NCBI GenBank assembly: GCA_964035545.1
Contig: OZ037766.1
Coordinates: forward strand, 14,251,222 to 14,315,221
Direction of reading: 5' to 3'
DNA length: 64,000 nt
Origin: Bugula neritina
Taxonomy: Eukaryota; Bryozoa; Gymnolaemata; Cheilostomatida; Bugulidae
Shown: piece by piece, positions 1 to 12,900 of the stretch
Layout of the letters: each line of letters starts with the position of its first letter
Numbering within the stretch: position 1 is the first letter of the stretch
Position numbers and translations under genes: made by a program
Notes under the pieces: model-generated
The model's database searches: none
What the model was told of the DNA's origin: nothing
What the model saw: only the letters and a program-made list of their open reading frames with translations

Positions 1-15
1 ATATGTATGTATATA

Positions 16-90
<75 letters not shown>
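1..90. repeat. (TA)n microsatellite
   Basis: Nearly pure TA dinucleotide run with two or three TG interruptions. It lies in the intron just upstream of the first TMC exon seen here and ends about 40 bp before that exon's splice acceptor. Confidence 0.95.
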
Positions 91-129
91 TCATGCAGTT
101 GTAATTAAAGCAGTTCTTTATTCTTGCAG

Positions 130-3100
130 AAATTCTAAAGTGCTTCGTAAAGATACCTGCAGTGCCAAAAAGAAACAAGGTAGTGATAAAATCTATATAG
201 TTCTACCACTTAAAGCTCTATAGTCTATTTCTTACAATCAGTTACAGTTTGCATTGAATATTTTGTTTATGTATTTTCTAATGGTTTAAGTAGAGGGAGT
301 AATGAACATTGCCCCGCCTACCAAATCATGTTTCAGTACTCAAAGGGCAAAGAGTTTATAAGCCAAAATCTTCCAGCAGCTCGAAAGATGGACAAAACAT
401 TGAAGGGTGCTCTCAGGCCAAACCTAAAAGTTCTGAATCTAAAACTAAACCCGGTAAAAACTAATCCTAGTTTAGATATAGGTTAACTTACTAAAAATTT
501 TATTGTGATTAGCAAAAAGTAAAAGCAATTTTTTAAAATTATTTTCATCTTTTGGCTATTTTCAAGTTTATTTGCATTTTCTTTTTTTCTCAAGGTGCTG
601 CGGCTAGTAAGAAAACATCTCATGAGCCTAAAAGGTTAGTACTATCATAAAAAAGGCCAAATCTGTAAGAGATGATTTTCAACTGCACTACTTATGTATA
701 CTATCCCATGGCATATTATATATTTTAATGAAACGGTTTATCCGCAGAGATCAAAGTGCGCCAAGCAAGCCAACTGAGGTAAAGGGCCGGCCGGATAAAA
801 AGAAAAATGCTCCCAACACTACTACTCGTCCGAAAAATACCAACACTGAAGCCACATTGTCTGTAGCCAAAGGAACTCCTGTACTATCAAACAGTCAAAC
901 TTCATCTAATTCCAGAAGTAATAAAACACTGGAAGCACCTCTTGCAAAATCTTTGCAGCAAAAACCAGTAGAATTATCAATAAAAAGTAGGTTTTCAATA
1001 GCTCATTCTTTTGTTTTTCTCTGTTTAGTTGGCTATCAATTTGCCAACAAACCAATAATTTTTTGTGTGAATTTTTAAAATGTCAAATTTGTCCCTAAAA
1101 TGGAACATTTTTAAGAAACTCTATAATTTTTTTATAAAGGTAACACACCATCTTGTAAAGAGCAAACTGACACTAAAAGTCAAGTGGAAGAAATGAAAAA
1201 AGCAGAAGAAGGGATAATTTCTCCTGTTATGCAATCCATAATTAAAGAAGACAACTCTGGTGAGTGCTCAATATTTCCTATAACCTCCTGTACTATTGTT
1301 TGACTTTTATATATGTGAGAGTAACAAGTAAACTTCTAAATAAGGCAATCTATAAATTAGCATTATTTGATTATTTCAATAGATAAAACTGCAGCTGCTA
1401 TGAAGAATGAAGAACTATCTGCTAAAAGTAAGTTACTTTCTACATTTTACATTACAGTTTGCTGAGTTTTATATTTGTGATTCAATGAGAAACCTAATTC
1501 ATGCTTAGACATTTCTTCAATGCATGGCTATACTTGTATCACATTCGTGGTAAAATTGAGATTAACCCGACAAGAGTGAACATGTAAAGTCAGTTTGATG
1601 TTTCATGAATAGTTGCTATAATGTTTCAGTATTTCTTACTAAACCAGTGTTTTACAGCAGACTGTCAGCTACCTGGAGATCCTAAACTAGCAAGTTTAGA
1701 AAATCTGTTTAGTGCAGATGACAAGAGTGAAAAAGCTGTTGCAGGTACAACTGGGGAAAGTTTCTTTAGAGCTACCAACTCACTTCTGCAAAAGCAGTCT
1801 TTATGAATAAAAAGATGAGTGAACCTAAATGTTTAAATAATTGGCCTGTAATGGCCAACATGTGCAAGTGTGCCATATATATTAAAAGGCAAAGTTTTAT
1901 TTTAAATTCAAAATAGAGAATAATTACGTATTAAAATTTTTTTGTGCTTTACAAAAATATAGGAAGTTAATTAACTGGTCAAAAGCAATTGCCCAAAGAA
2001 AGATTGATAATAATAATTACTTTATTGTAAAAAATATCAGCTTGTCATGTATTAAAAATTTACACTAGACTTTCTTCTGAGCATTCAATATCAGACACTG
2101 CAGGGTAGAAAGTCTCTTTTTTCAATGTCTTCATCTTGTTTTAGAACATATTTCGATAGCAAGCCATTTGCTGTTGTTGCTAAAACATTTTTATACCTCT
2201 TTATAAGAAAAACACTCGTGCTGATAAACGTTTTGATAATCTATATTCTGTCCCAACTGACCCAGCAGAGTTGATTACAAAGTATAGAGGGGGCTTTTTG
2301 ACACTGCTGTTGGTTGGTTGCCGTTGGTTACTATTTTGCACCGTGTGATGTGCTTTGCTTTGCCCATACTTTGATATTCATAAGACAGTGTAGTTGAGAT
2401 AGGGAATACAACTTTTACTTTTATAATTTAGTAATAGCTAAGTTATTTTTAGATTTAGATCCAGCTTTGGTGGCCAAAATTGAAGAACAAATTTATGAGA
2501 AGATAAAATTTTACAAAGATGTAAGTTTGCAAGTCTTTTATGTACCTGCAGATTTTCTGTGAATGTATTTTGTCTGCATTAGGGTTTGGCTTTAATTAAA
2601 TCATTTGGGCACTGGCTAAGTAAACAGAACATATATGTAGATGCATGCTTTTAACAATGTCAAATTACATTATAATGTATACCACAATGTATATTAGAAT
2701 ATCAATGTAAGGTTCAAAGTAAAGTAAGAGAAAAGACTTGGTTCATAAGAAAGAAAATGAATTTGAGGACTGAAGCTAATAACTACATTGGAAGGTTTGA
2801 AGGGGTATCACGTGGTACAAGTGGCATAAGCTATGTAGAGAAAATAAAGGTATGCAGACGTTGAAATTATAACTGATGTGGAGCCGTATCTGTGATAGTT
2901 ATAAACTGCTCAGCTCAGTTGTACCAATATTAATGGTAGTTTCTTAACATAAATAGTTATTTCAGGTATTACGACCTTCTCTTGTTTATCTTCAAAAAAA
3001 TTATCTGAAGATAAATTTTGAAAATTATATTGTGTAACATGAAGAATAGAGTTTGTAGCGAACCTATAAAATTTTGTTTATGTAATAGAAACACACAAAC

Positions 3101-6100
3101 TCACAATGTGTTATCCATATCCTGTGATTATGTAGCTAATAAGTTTAGCTTTATTATTGACTATACAAAGATCAGTACGTAGTTCTTTCAGTGACTTTGT
3201 TTAGGTAACTATTCGGAAGATCTCCCGGGAGTTGTCCAATTACGCAGCCCTGATGATTCCTTGGGAAAACAAGATTAAAAATATAGAAAGCTATTTTGGT
3301 TCAGTTGTGGCTTCTTACTTCACGTTTCTAAGATGGCTGTTTTGGATTAACTTTGTGATGGCACTTATATGTGGTGTGGTGATAATAATGCCTGAAGTGA
3401 TGTTTGGACCAGAAATGGGAACAGTGGACTATAAGTCTGTACCAGGTATTTGATTGGTAGATCACATTCATGTTGCATAATATTATAGACACCCAGTATT
3501 ACTTGCCTTTAGAAGTAAGTAAATGTCTAAGTGGAATGCCCATTTTGGGAAAGGATTGTATCAAGGCTAGGTATTTTTTATGCTTTACATCAACTAAAAT
3601 CTAGGCTGCTGTTTATTAAAAAATGCTTATTTACAGCACAGCTTTCAGTAATAGCGGATAATGTTGGTATTTGAAGTGGACAAACTGCTTTACTAGTTAA
3701 CCTGTTTGTATAACATAAACCATAAGAATCACAAAAGAATTATTTAGTCAAGATTTAATAGCAGAAAGCTCTAAAAGCATCAAGTGGAAACTGTTAAGTT
3801 AAGCTAGCTGTTTCACTGCATAGTCGGAATAGATGCTTTAATACTCATACTAATTTGGTAACAAAGTTTTTTGTAAATATTACATAGAAACTACCCGGGC
3901 TTCCACCAGCAACTAGAAATTACGTAAGTTTTATTTTTTGGCAAAATTTTTTGACATCGGTGACAAGCTAACATTTTTTTTGATTGGCAGAAAAAAGTGA
4001 TCAAAGCTTATAGATTTTTGTATAAAATTAGTTCTATCAATATTTATAGCATTTAAAGTGATTTGAACCTAAATGCTGAACAGAAATTTGAAAATACAGA
4101 CTAAATAATAATTTGTGTATCTGCACCAAATAGAATTAGTATCCATGCTGATAGGTGGGATTTCTAAAATGGTGCAAAGACGCAAGGGGCTAGCTCATCT
4201 ATAGTTCTAAATTCCTATAGAAAAAAGCATAAATGAACTCAGTTGTAGCACAATGCATAATATGTTGTCAAGGTTTGACAACTTCTAACATTGGTGGCAA
4301 AATTGATAATTATTGAGTCAGAGCTGCTACCATTTATGTACACAGCAAAACTAGAAATCTCTCACCATTAAAACCTGTAGACAGCTGGGCAAATGTTATA
4401 ACATCTTATGAACCACCTTGGTTGTATGTTACAATAAGTTGCTGTTGATGAAAATTGAAGCATGTTTTAATCAAACTCATCACAAACACTGCTTTTGGTC
4501 CGTCTAATTATTAACAATAACTGATGTTTTATTAGTTAACAGCACTGAGACTGCGAGCTATCTAAAAACCTTGTGGAACTTCAATGGCTATGCCCAAGTA
4601 TCTCCCATCTTCTATGGGTACTACTCTAACATCAAGAAGTATTCTTCTGGATATAGAATGCCCTTTGCCTACTTGCTTGGGAATTTAATGATGTTTGGCT
4701 ACAGCTTCATCACCATTCTCAAGCAAATGGCTGCCAATTCAAAAAATGAGAAAGCAACAGACAAGGATGACAACTTCACATTTTCTTGGAAAGCTTTTGT
4801 TAGTTGGGATTACACTATTGGCAATGAGGAAACTGCAAAGAATAAGTACAAAGCTCTGGTAATTGCAATCAGAGAAAGTATTACAGAGAGCAAGGAAAGT
4901 GCTAAGAAGATTAGCAAGAAGACAAAGTTCCTCAGGGTAGTGGCTAATGTCATGGTACTTATGGTTCTGGCAGCCAGCACCTACGCCATCTACCTCACTG
5001 TCAACAGATCCAGAAAATTCCAGACTAAGTTAAAGAAATTTGGACCCAACTCTGTTTCCTGGATGGAATCTAATGAAGTGTCCATAGTAATGTCACTCGT
5101 AACTGCCTTCTGCCCAATGCTGTTTGATATAATCGCCAAACTAGAAGACTACCACCCTCGAGTTGCACTTCAATGGTCTCTCAGAAGAATTATGATCTTG
5201 TATCTTCTCAATCTGTACACTCTCTACATTGCTCTCTACTGGAAAATTCAAGATATCGAGAAAGATGCAGAGCAAGCTAACAGAACATTCTATAGTAATT
5301 TAAACCTCACTGTCAGAGAGCCATGTGTAGCTACTGTTTCACTACCAAATGCAACTGATGGTGCTTTGTCAACATTGCCTGAAACTCCAAAGTTAATTAG
5401 CAACCAGTCTTCAACTTTATGTAGAATCCCCAAGTTTGTGCCTGAATCTACTTGTTGGGAAACTATGGTTGGACAAGAGCTGATCAAGCTGACAGTGTTT
5501 GACTTTGTCACGACTGTTAGTCTGATTTACATCACAGAATTCTTTAGAGCTGCCATGATCAAAGTCTGCAATGTTTGCTGGTGCTGGGATCTAGAGATCT
5601 ATTTTCCCGGCTACGCTGAGTTCTCATTGGCTGACAATCTATTACATCTGGTCTATAACCAAGGAATGATTTGGATGGGTACACTTTTCTGCCCTGGTTT
5701 GCCAGCTTTGAATTTATTCAAACTTCTATGCTTATTCTATGTGAGAGCTTGGGCAGTTATGGTATGCAATGTGCCACATGAAAGAATCTTCAAAGCTGGG
5801 AGTGATAACTTCTACCTAATGTTGCTGCTTTTCATGCTGTATGTGGTGATGATACCAATAGCATTTGCAATGGTATCTATCAGACCTTCAAGGCATTGCG
5901 GACCTTATCGTGATACTGAATTCATGTATTTAATCATTACAGAATGGGTGAAAGACATTTTCAATGACACTTTATTTTCAATATTTCGATATTTGACATC
6001 ACCAGGTGCCTTAATACCAATTTTTATTCTGCTACTGCTCTGTATTTACTATCTTTCTTCTACCAATGATGCGCTACGTGGTACAGTGTTAGATCTGAAG

Positions 6101-6355
6101 AAACAACTCCAATATGAGAGAACCGAAGGAAAGAAAAGAGTATTTAATATGAACAAAACGGCTGAAGCTGTAGCTGTCATCTCGCAAGAACCAAACACTA
6201 CTTTGGAAACAACAGATGACCAGAAGAATTCTAATATTTCAGTAACCAGTGCAATGCTTGTTAATAGGTTTATATCAAACACTCGAAATAGTATTAAGAG
6301 AAGAAATAACAGCACAAATGCTGAAATGGCACACAATATCAACAATGAGATATAA
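130..6355 (+). CDS. TMC: Transmembrane channel-like protein, TMC1/2/3 type (5' end outside window)
   Basis: Pore-forming subunit type of mechanosensory channels, a ten-helix plasma-membrane protein of the TMEM16/OSCA fold. Eleven exons in phase: 130-179, 337-453, 595-634, 748-986, 1140-1259, 1383-1427, 1658-1744, 2453-2520, 2712-2849, 3205-3445, 4536-6355; about 988 residues in the window. The start codon lies upstream, because the first exon opens with an acceptor. The first seven exons encode a Lys/Ser-rich, probably disordered cytoplasmic N-terminus. Exon 10 has the family motifs NIESYFGS and FLRWLFWIN (first membrane helix). Exon 11 has GYYS, the TMC signature CWETMVGQE near 5455-5480, and the remaining helices, then a charged tail and TAA at 6353-6355. 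The YHPR and IRESI motifs favour TMC1/2/3 over TMC4-8. Exon 7 has a NAGNAG acceptor (1658 or 1661), which would add or drop one residue. Function is inferred from the family. Confidence 0.93.
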
Positions 6356-6975
6356 TGTTCATTTTACTATAAGTTAATTTATCGAAACACTACATTAAAC
6401 ATGGCTTAGCTTTTCGGGAAACCACCCATGCACTTGAGCATCTTCTTTCATATATTCACATGCTGTGATAGTAAAGCTTCATTACCATTATTTTTACTGA
6501 TAATTATAATTGGCATAATGATGTTTCAGCAAATAGTTCTTTCTGATGAGAATATAGACTATATTAAGCACAAGACCACAATTTTTTTTGCACTTCTGTA
6601 ATTTAATATTAGCTAATTATGCTTGAAATATTAATTTATGTTTAAATAGAAAAATATATTGTACATGTAGACTGTTGTGTACTAAATGGTTGGGTATAAA
6701 AGTATAAACTGATGAGCTATATTATAAAAATATATCAATATGTTAAAAAATGGTTTGTCTTTAGTAGCACAAAAATAGTTGAGGCGCTCACATAACGTAT
6801 TTTATATCTATATATTATATGAATAATATACCGAATAGGACAAAGCGGAGATAGGTGAGAAAAAAAATGAATAAAAAAATAATTGTAATATTAATATAAT
6901 GTTATATTGCTTTAGTGAATGCTTCAAGTATAGGCACACTGTTAATGTGTTGCACTAGACGGTGTGTTAAGCTAG
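6356..6975. other. Convergent intergenic spacer between TMC and RNG-A
   Basis: Holds the 3' UTR of the TMC gene on the plus strand and the 3' end of RNG-A on the minus strand. An AATAAA at about 6870 is a candidate polyadenylation signal for TMC. No coding potential seen. Confidence 0.7.
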
Positions 6976-9900
6976 TTACGTTAGAGTTTCGATGATGGAT
7001 AACTCAACCGGTATTCTACAGATAGGGCAACATCTCTTTCTCCTTTCTTCTAGCCACATCTTTGCACACTGTAGAATATCATACAATAACTTGTCACATA
7101 TATACATTTTTTTATAATTAGTCTTCAATATATTATAATTCAAAAACATTGTATGAAAGAAATATAATGAATAGTAATTACCTTCACATGAAACAAGTGT
7201 CCACATGGCAGCTCTATATTTTTAGAAGCATTTAACTCGTCTAAGCATATGCTGCATTCTCCCAACTACAACAGAATTACAGAGTAAATTACATATGACA
7301 CTTATATTTCTATCTACTTTAGATCTATATATTGAAGCCAATACAGTCGAGCTCACCTCATCACTGCTCAAGTTTTCTTTACAAGCTTTCGCACGCTTTT
7401 TCCCTTTTTTACCCTTCCTTTTCTTTGATGAGACAGTTGACCACTCTGAGTCCCTCTTGTCAAGCTGCTGGGAAGGAAGCTGCTGGGAAGAAAGCTGCTG
7501 GGAAGAAAGCTGCTGAGGTGCAGTGTGCTTAGTTTTAGTTTGCTTTTGTTGACTTCTCAGCCTATCAGCCGCCTTGTCATCTTCACAGTTAATTTCCTTT
7601 GTAGGATTATTAACAGCAAATAAATCTGCCCCACATTTTGCCTGTGCAACAGCTGTGGAATCATTTGCACTGCCACTGTGCACCTTATCTTTTATTCCCA
7701 GAGGTTGAATGTTTTTCTTCTTGCTTGTTTCATCTGTAAAATTCTTGGTGGTAAATTATACATTCTGAGTCAAAATATTTTGCAGAATAGACAAAAACTT
7801 GATCAACTTAAAAAAAATTACAGCATGAATAAGATTTAAAACAATTAAATTTCCATATCTTTTATTTATAAAAATTTATTTGTGAATTTATATATTAAGC
7901 AAGAATTATCAAACAGCTACATTCAATTTTTGAAAAGTGCAATTTTAAATAATGTTTGTTAATGTTCTATGCTCAATAAGGCTTGTTCACTTAATACTAC
8001 ACTTATGATAGCTCATAATTACAGTATATAGGCTCACATTGAAATAATTCATAGAAAGACACAGCGTAGTAATAATATTGAGAGTAGGTTTCCGGTAAAA
8101 ATAGCACAGATAAAAATGGCACAAGTAAAAATGGCACAGGTAATAATGACCCAGATGGAAAAGTAGTTAATAATGACAAATTTCCAATATTGGGGTTTAA
8201 GGTCACAGGTTGGGTGTTTGGGATTGGGGTTTGAGTTTGGGAAAATTTTGCATCCTAGTGTACCATTTCTACTTACTTTTTCATTTGTGCTATTATTACC
8301 TGTGCCATTTCTATCTAAAATCGAGAGAGTGTGCAACCACCATACCTTTAGCTAATGTTTCCTTAACGTCTCTTGTCCACAGAAAAGTCAGATCACTTGG
8401 TGAATTTTGCTTTCCTTTAGAAACACTATCCAGTACAGAAACTGACTCTTTTGACACTGTAAGTACAAACACATGAGATAGGCCTACTATTCATAATGCA
8501 ATTTATAATAGCATACATTTTAAACTCTACTAAAGTTCTGAGAATAAAAACTAGTGAAATAGAGAGCGTATACCTGTAGCTGAAGTGCTACCTCTGCTGC
8601 TACACTCTCCACTCCAACCAAAGGTGAAATCTAAAGGTAGAGCTTGACTTTTCTTGAGAGAATTATCCAGGAAGGATACCGGGTCTTTTGGTGCTGCTTT
8701 AGTATATATTGTATTAAGTAAGGTATAGCACGTGTAATATAAACTACAGCATGTGTAATATAAAATATACGAGTAGCTTGTGTAATATAGAAAAAGTATT
8801 TTTATAACTATTCTTTAAGAAGCACCATCCATGACATGTAATAGATTTAGCTCATCTATTACTCATTGTTTCAACTAAGATACTTACTGTTCGGCTGTTT
8901 TGAAGTAGTTGCAGAGTTGCTTGACTGGGTTGCAGAGGGTGATGATTGTTCTTGTCTAGCTGGTTGCAACACTAAAGTTGACCTCAGCTTAGTGTTGAGA
9001 CTTTCACATCTAGGTGGGAGCTCTGCATTTGCTGCATGTTCAACCTTAGAGTTTATACTCCTAGTATTGGTTTGAGGGGGCACGAGCTCTGGAAAATCTT
9101 GCTGATGACTGTGACTTTGTGGAAATGCTAACTTAGGCTTAATATTCTCCATTTCAACATACTTCTTTTGTGTTCCAAAACGCTTATCCATGACGTCTCT
9201 TTGATTTGTAGCCTTACTTAAAGAGGTGGCTGCTTCCTGCACTTGCTGGGAGATATAGCTGCTATTTGTATTAGATGAGTGATTTGGCTCCACTTTATTT
9301 AGATTGTTTTGCTGAATATTGGATTGTGTGCAGCTGTTTTGAGCAACAAAATTAGCGAATTCACTCTGTAAAGATACCTGTGAGGGGGAATATGCAGAGT
9401 AACTGGCAACATTGTTGTGAACGACGCCATATCTTTGTAAAGCTGGTGCATTATACTGGTGCTGATAAAGTGGTTGATACTGATAGGGTGAGTAATATAA
9501 GGGCTGCTGATAATTGCCACTATAAACAGCATTTAAATAATGATCAGGGTAGGGTGACAAAGAGGGCTGTAGATTCGACCCTTGACTCTTTGTGGAGTGT
9601 AATTGCTGAGGCTTTACTTGCTGCAACTCAGGCAGTTCAGAAGTAAATCTTCTTCTACCTCTAGCAAGGTATTCATAATATTCCTGGTTCAGTTGCTGTT
9701 CCAATGAGTTTGCACGAAGTTCATTTTTATTTGCGTTTAGATTAGATGTGATGCTGTTACCAAGACCATATGGCAATGCTTGAGGAGTATGTGAAGAATT
9801 TTCATCCTCTTGTACTTTTCTCTGCACTTCATTTTGACTAGGTCTACCTGCAATATCCACCAGCATCTGACTCCCAGCAGGAGAAACTATCTTTTCTGCT

Positions 9901-12900
9901 CGAACATCTGAATATCTGTCGGAGAGCGCTGCACTTATGAGATCATTTTTAGAACTAGGAAGTTGATATACAGCGCTATCTTGCTTCTTGGTGTCCCAAT
10001 GTTTCATTTGTGTATGCAAAATATCTTTTGCTTTTACATTATTTATACCTTCTGCATTAAGAGATTCCTCTGGGCCCACACTAGCTTTTGCTGTGCCTTT
10101 CAATGCTTGTTTAGTTTTGGAAATACCTGGTAAAGAGTCAGGGCAAGCTTCTAGCACGTTTTTATCAACTACTTCTGGGAGAGTTGAGGTTTTTAAAAAG
10201 TCAGAACTTGGCAAACATGATTGTCTAGTGGGATTAGAGCAGCTTTTCGTTGAATCAGTTTGAGTTGCTGCGGATACTTTCTTCCTATGAGATGAGAAGA
10301 CGGCTGCTCCAGTAGTACAGACACAGCCTTCCAGATGAGATGTTTGTGTAGAGCAGTCTACAAGAACGAGTTCTTTAACGCTGCTGGAGTGTTTACTGGT
10401 TGAATCAGCATCTAAAATAGCAAGTTCAAAATGCATATTATAGTTCTCATTGCATTAAAACTAAGCTTAGAAAAAAATACAGTATATTTGCAGTGGAGTC
10501 AAAATAGAGCTTGTAAAATTGGTACCAATAGAGAAAAAATAGCTATAGTTTATAGTATACAAATATCTTATTCTAATTCTGCCTATACACAAATACAACA
10601 ACTTGATTATAGCCAATTTATAAAGGTATGTATGTCAATAGTTTTCTTAATAAAGTACTATTGCAGTATTATTCACAGACAACAACATGTCCAATCAATA
10701 TAGAACATCTGACCCACAGAACCTTCTTTCACAAATATAACAAAGTCAATGTAGAACGGCGATCATGTAAAGTAGTTACAACTAAATAGGATATACAACA
10801 GTCTGCATATCAACCTTGATCTAGAGTTGTACCATCAAGTTTAGTGGTGGCCGTTGCAAGTCCCCCATAACAAGTTATAAAACTGCTGACGTCATCAAGG
10901 CTAACATCTGGGTCAATCAGTGGAAGATTCTCTATAGGTTCTCCTTTTCTTAGTCTTACTATGTTATCTTTAAACAACATCTAAAATATTCAGTCATACA
11001 CAATGTAGAATGTATTATATAATACCTATCTTATCTAAAGTTTTCGAATATATAGATGTAGATGGTAGTACTATTTAACATGGGATAAAAGCAATAAAAA
11101 TGTCAATAATGCAAAAATATCTATTATATAGAAATTGAGATAGCTTGAAAATATATCATATCATTTCAATATAATTACAGAACACTAATAACATAACATT
11201 ATTCTAAAAATTTTAAAAAATGCAATGCTAATTCATCCATAAGATTACCTTCAACTCTGAGAGCTCCCGAGAAGTTTCATTGGAAATTAGGTCTAATGTT
11301 TCTTGTACTGTTTCCCCTATTGAAGCTAGTAACTTCTTTTGTCCTTCACTTTTGTAAGCAGTCATATCTAGTTCATGAATATCAATTTTGCCAATTTTAT
11401 CCTGATTTTGTCTGATTATTTTCTTACTTCGTCTTTCCGTCATCGCCGCTTGAAAATATGTCTGCGAATATAAAATGCCAGATATTACAAGTATTTTAAC
11501 AGGCATGCTTAAAATATCATATGCCTGGTTCTTTAATAGAGCTAGTTTTGGTTATCCTTGATCAAATTTTGAGTTGGTTAACAGTATTTTCAGTTTGAAG
11601 TTGATCATTGAGAATTAAGTTTTTTTTAGCATTTGTACATTTGCAATTGCCATTTCCTCCAAAGTATAATTGAACAACGTTGGCATAGCTTTACAGAAAT
11701 TAAAATATGTTTGGTCCTATTATCTGTATATATTATATGTTTGGTCCTATTATCTGTATATATTATATGTTTGGTCCTATTATATGCATATATTATATGT
11801 TTGGTCCTATTATATGCATATATTATATGTTTGGTCCTATTATCTGTATATATTATATGTTTGGTCCTATTTATAAAAAGTTGTATGCATCTTTATCTAG
11901 AAAACTGCTGAAGCAAACTTAGTTCTGGTCATCAAAATGATAAGTTAAAAACAAAAGTCATTAGGATGTAATGTCTCATGACAGACACACTCACCCATGC
12001 CCTCACTAGCTCTGCCCTGCTAACAAGATCTAGTGATTTGGTGTGAGGTAGCTCAAGGTTCTGAGTTACATGTACATCAGTTTCTTGTAAAGTCGGGAAG
12101 GCTGTCTGCTTCTGAAGATGTAGCATTTTGCCAACATATGAGATTCCTTGCAGCACTTTAACTAAAGAAAAATTCACCATCATGCAATTCTCCACAAAGC
12201 ATACTAGTATGCAAGAAGGTGCAAAATGATCAGTATTTACCAAAGTAAAAAGCAAGCCACAATTTTAATACCAATTTTGATTATATTGTTTTATTTTTAC
12301 CAAAGTTAACTTTTGTAACCATAGTAAACGAATTGTGTATACAAATAATACCACCTGAATATTTTCCTTGCACTATAAACTATTTTTTGATTGCTATCAT
12401 TTTTCTGTGTACCATTTTAGTGAGCCTATGTAATACAACTTTGCTTCACCTCTGTATCTGCACTCTAGCTTATCCTATCACATTATTTATCTCACATCAT
12501 AATATTATCTTATCACATTGCATCTAACTTGTAATAATAAGCTAGCTTTATAACATCAGAGATATTCTCATTTGACATTCATAGCCTTTAGATAAATGAG
12601 TTTCATTGAAACCTGCAACACTCATTTCCCAAAATTAAATCCATAGATCGGTTTGACCTCTGCTATAATGTCTCATTGTTTTGTTAGAAAGTCGGATGTA
12701 AAAATGCTGGTTAATAACTAACTAATCAAATTAAAACACTGCATGGGGATATAGTATTTGAACTTGGGAATGCACTATATGGCATATTTTAAACATTAAA
12801 TAAATATTTTTGTGTTGAAAACCCGACAAATTTATTGAAGAGTTAAACTCAACAAAGTGCAATGTTATATAGAGCTGTTTATACCTCTATTGAAAAAAGT

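Noticed and set aside
1621-1806. Stand-alone small protein on the plus strand
   Set aside because: Its middle is TMC exon 7 (1658-1744); the rest is intron read in the same frame.
11633-11922. Three overlapping plus-strand open frames
   Set aside because: All are produced by the 30-bp minisatellite, whose unit length keeps every frame open; no start context or homology.
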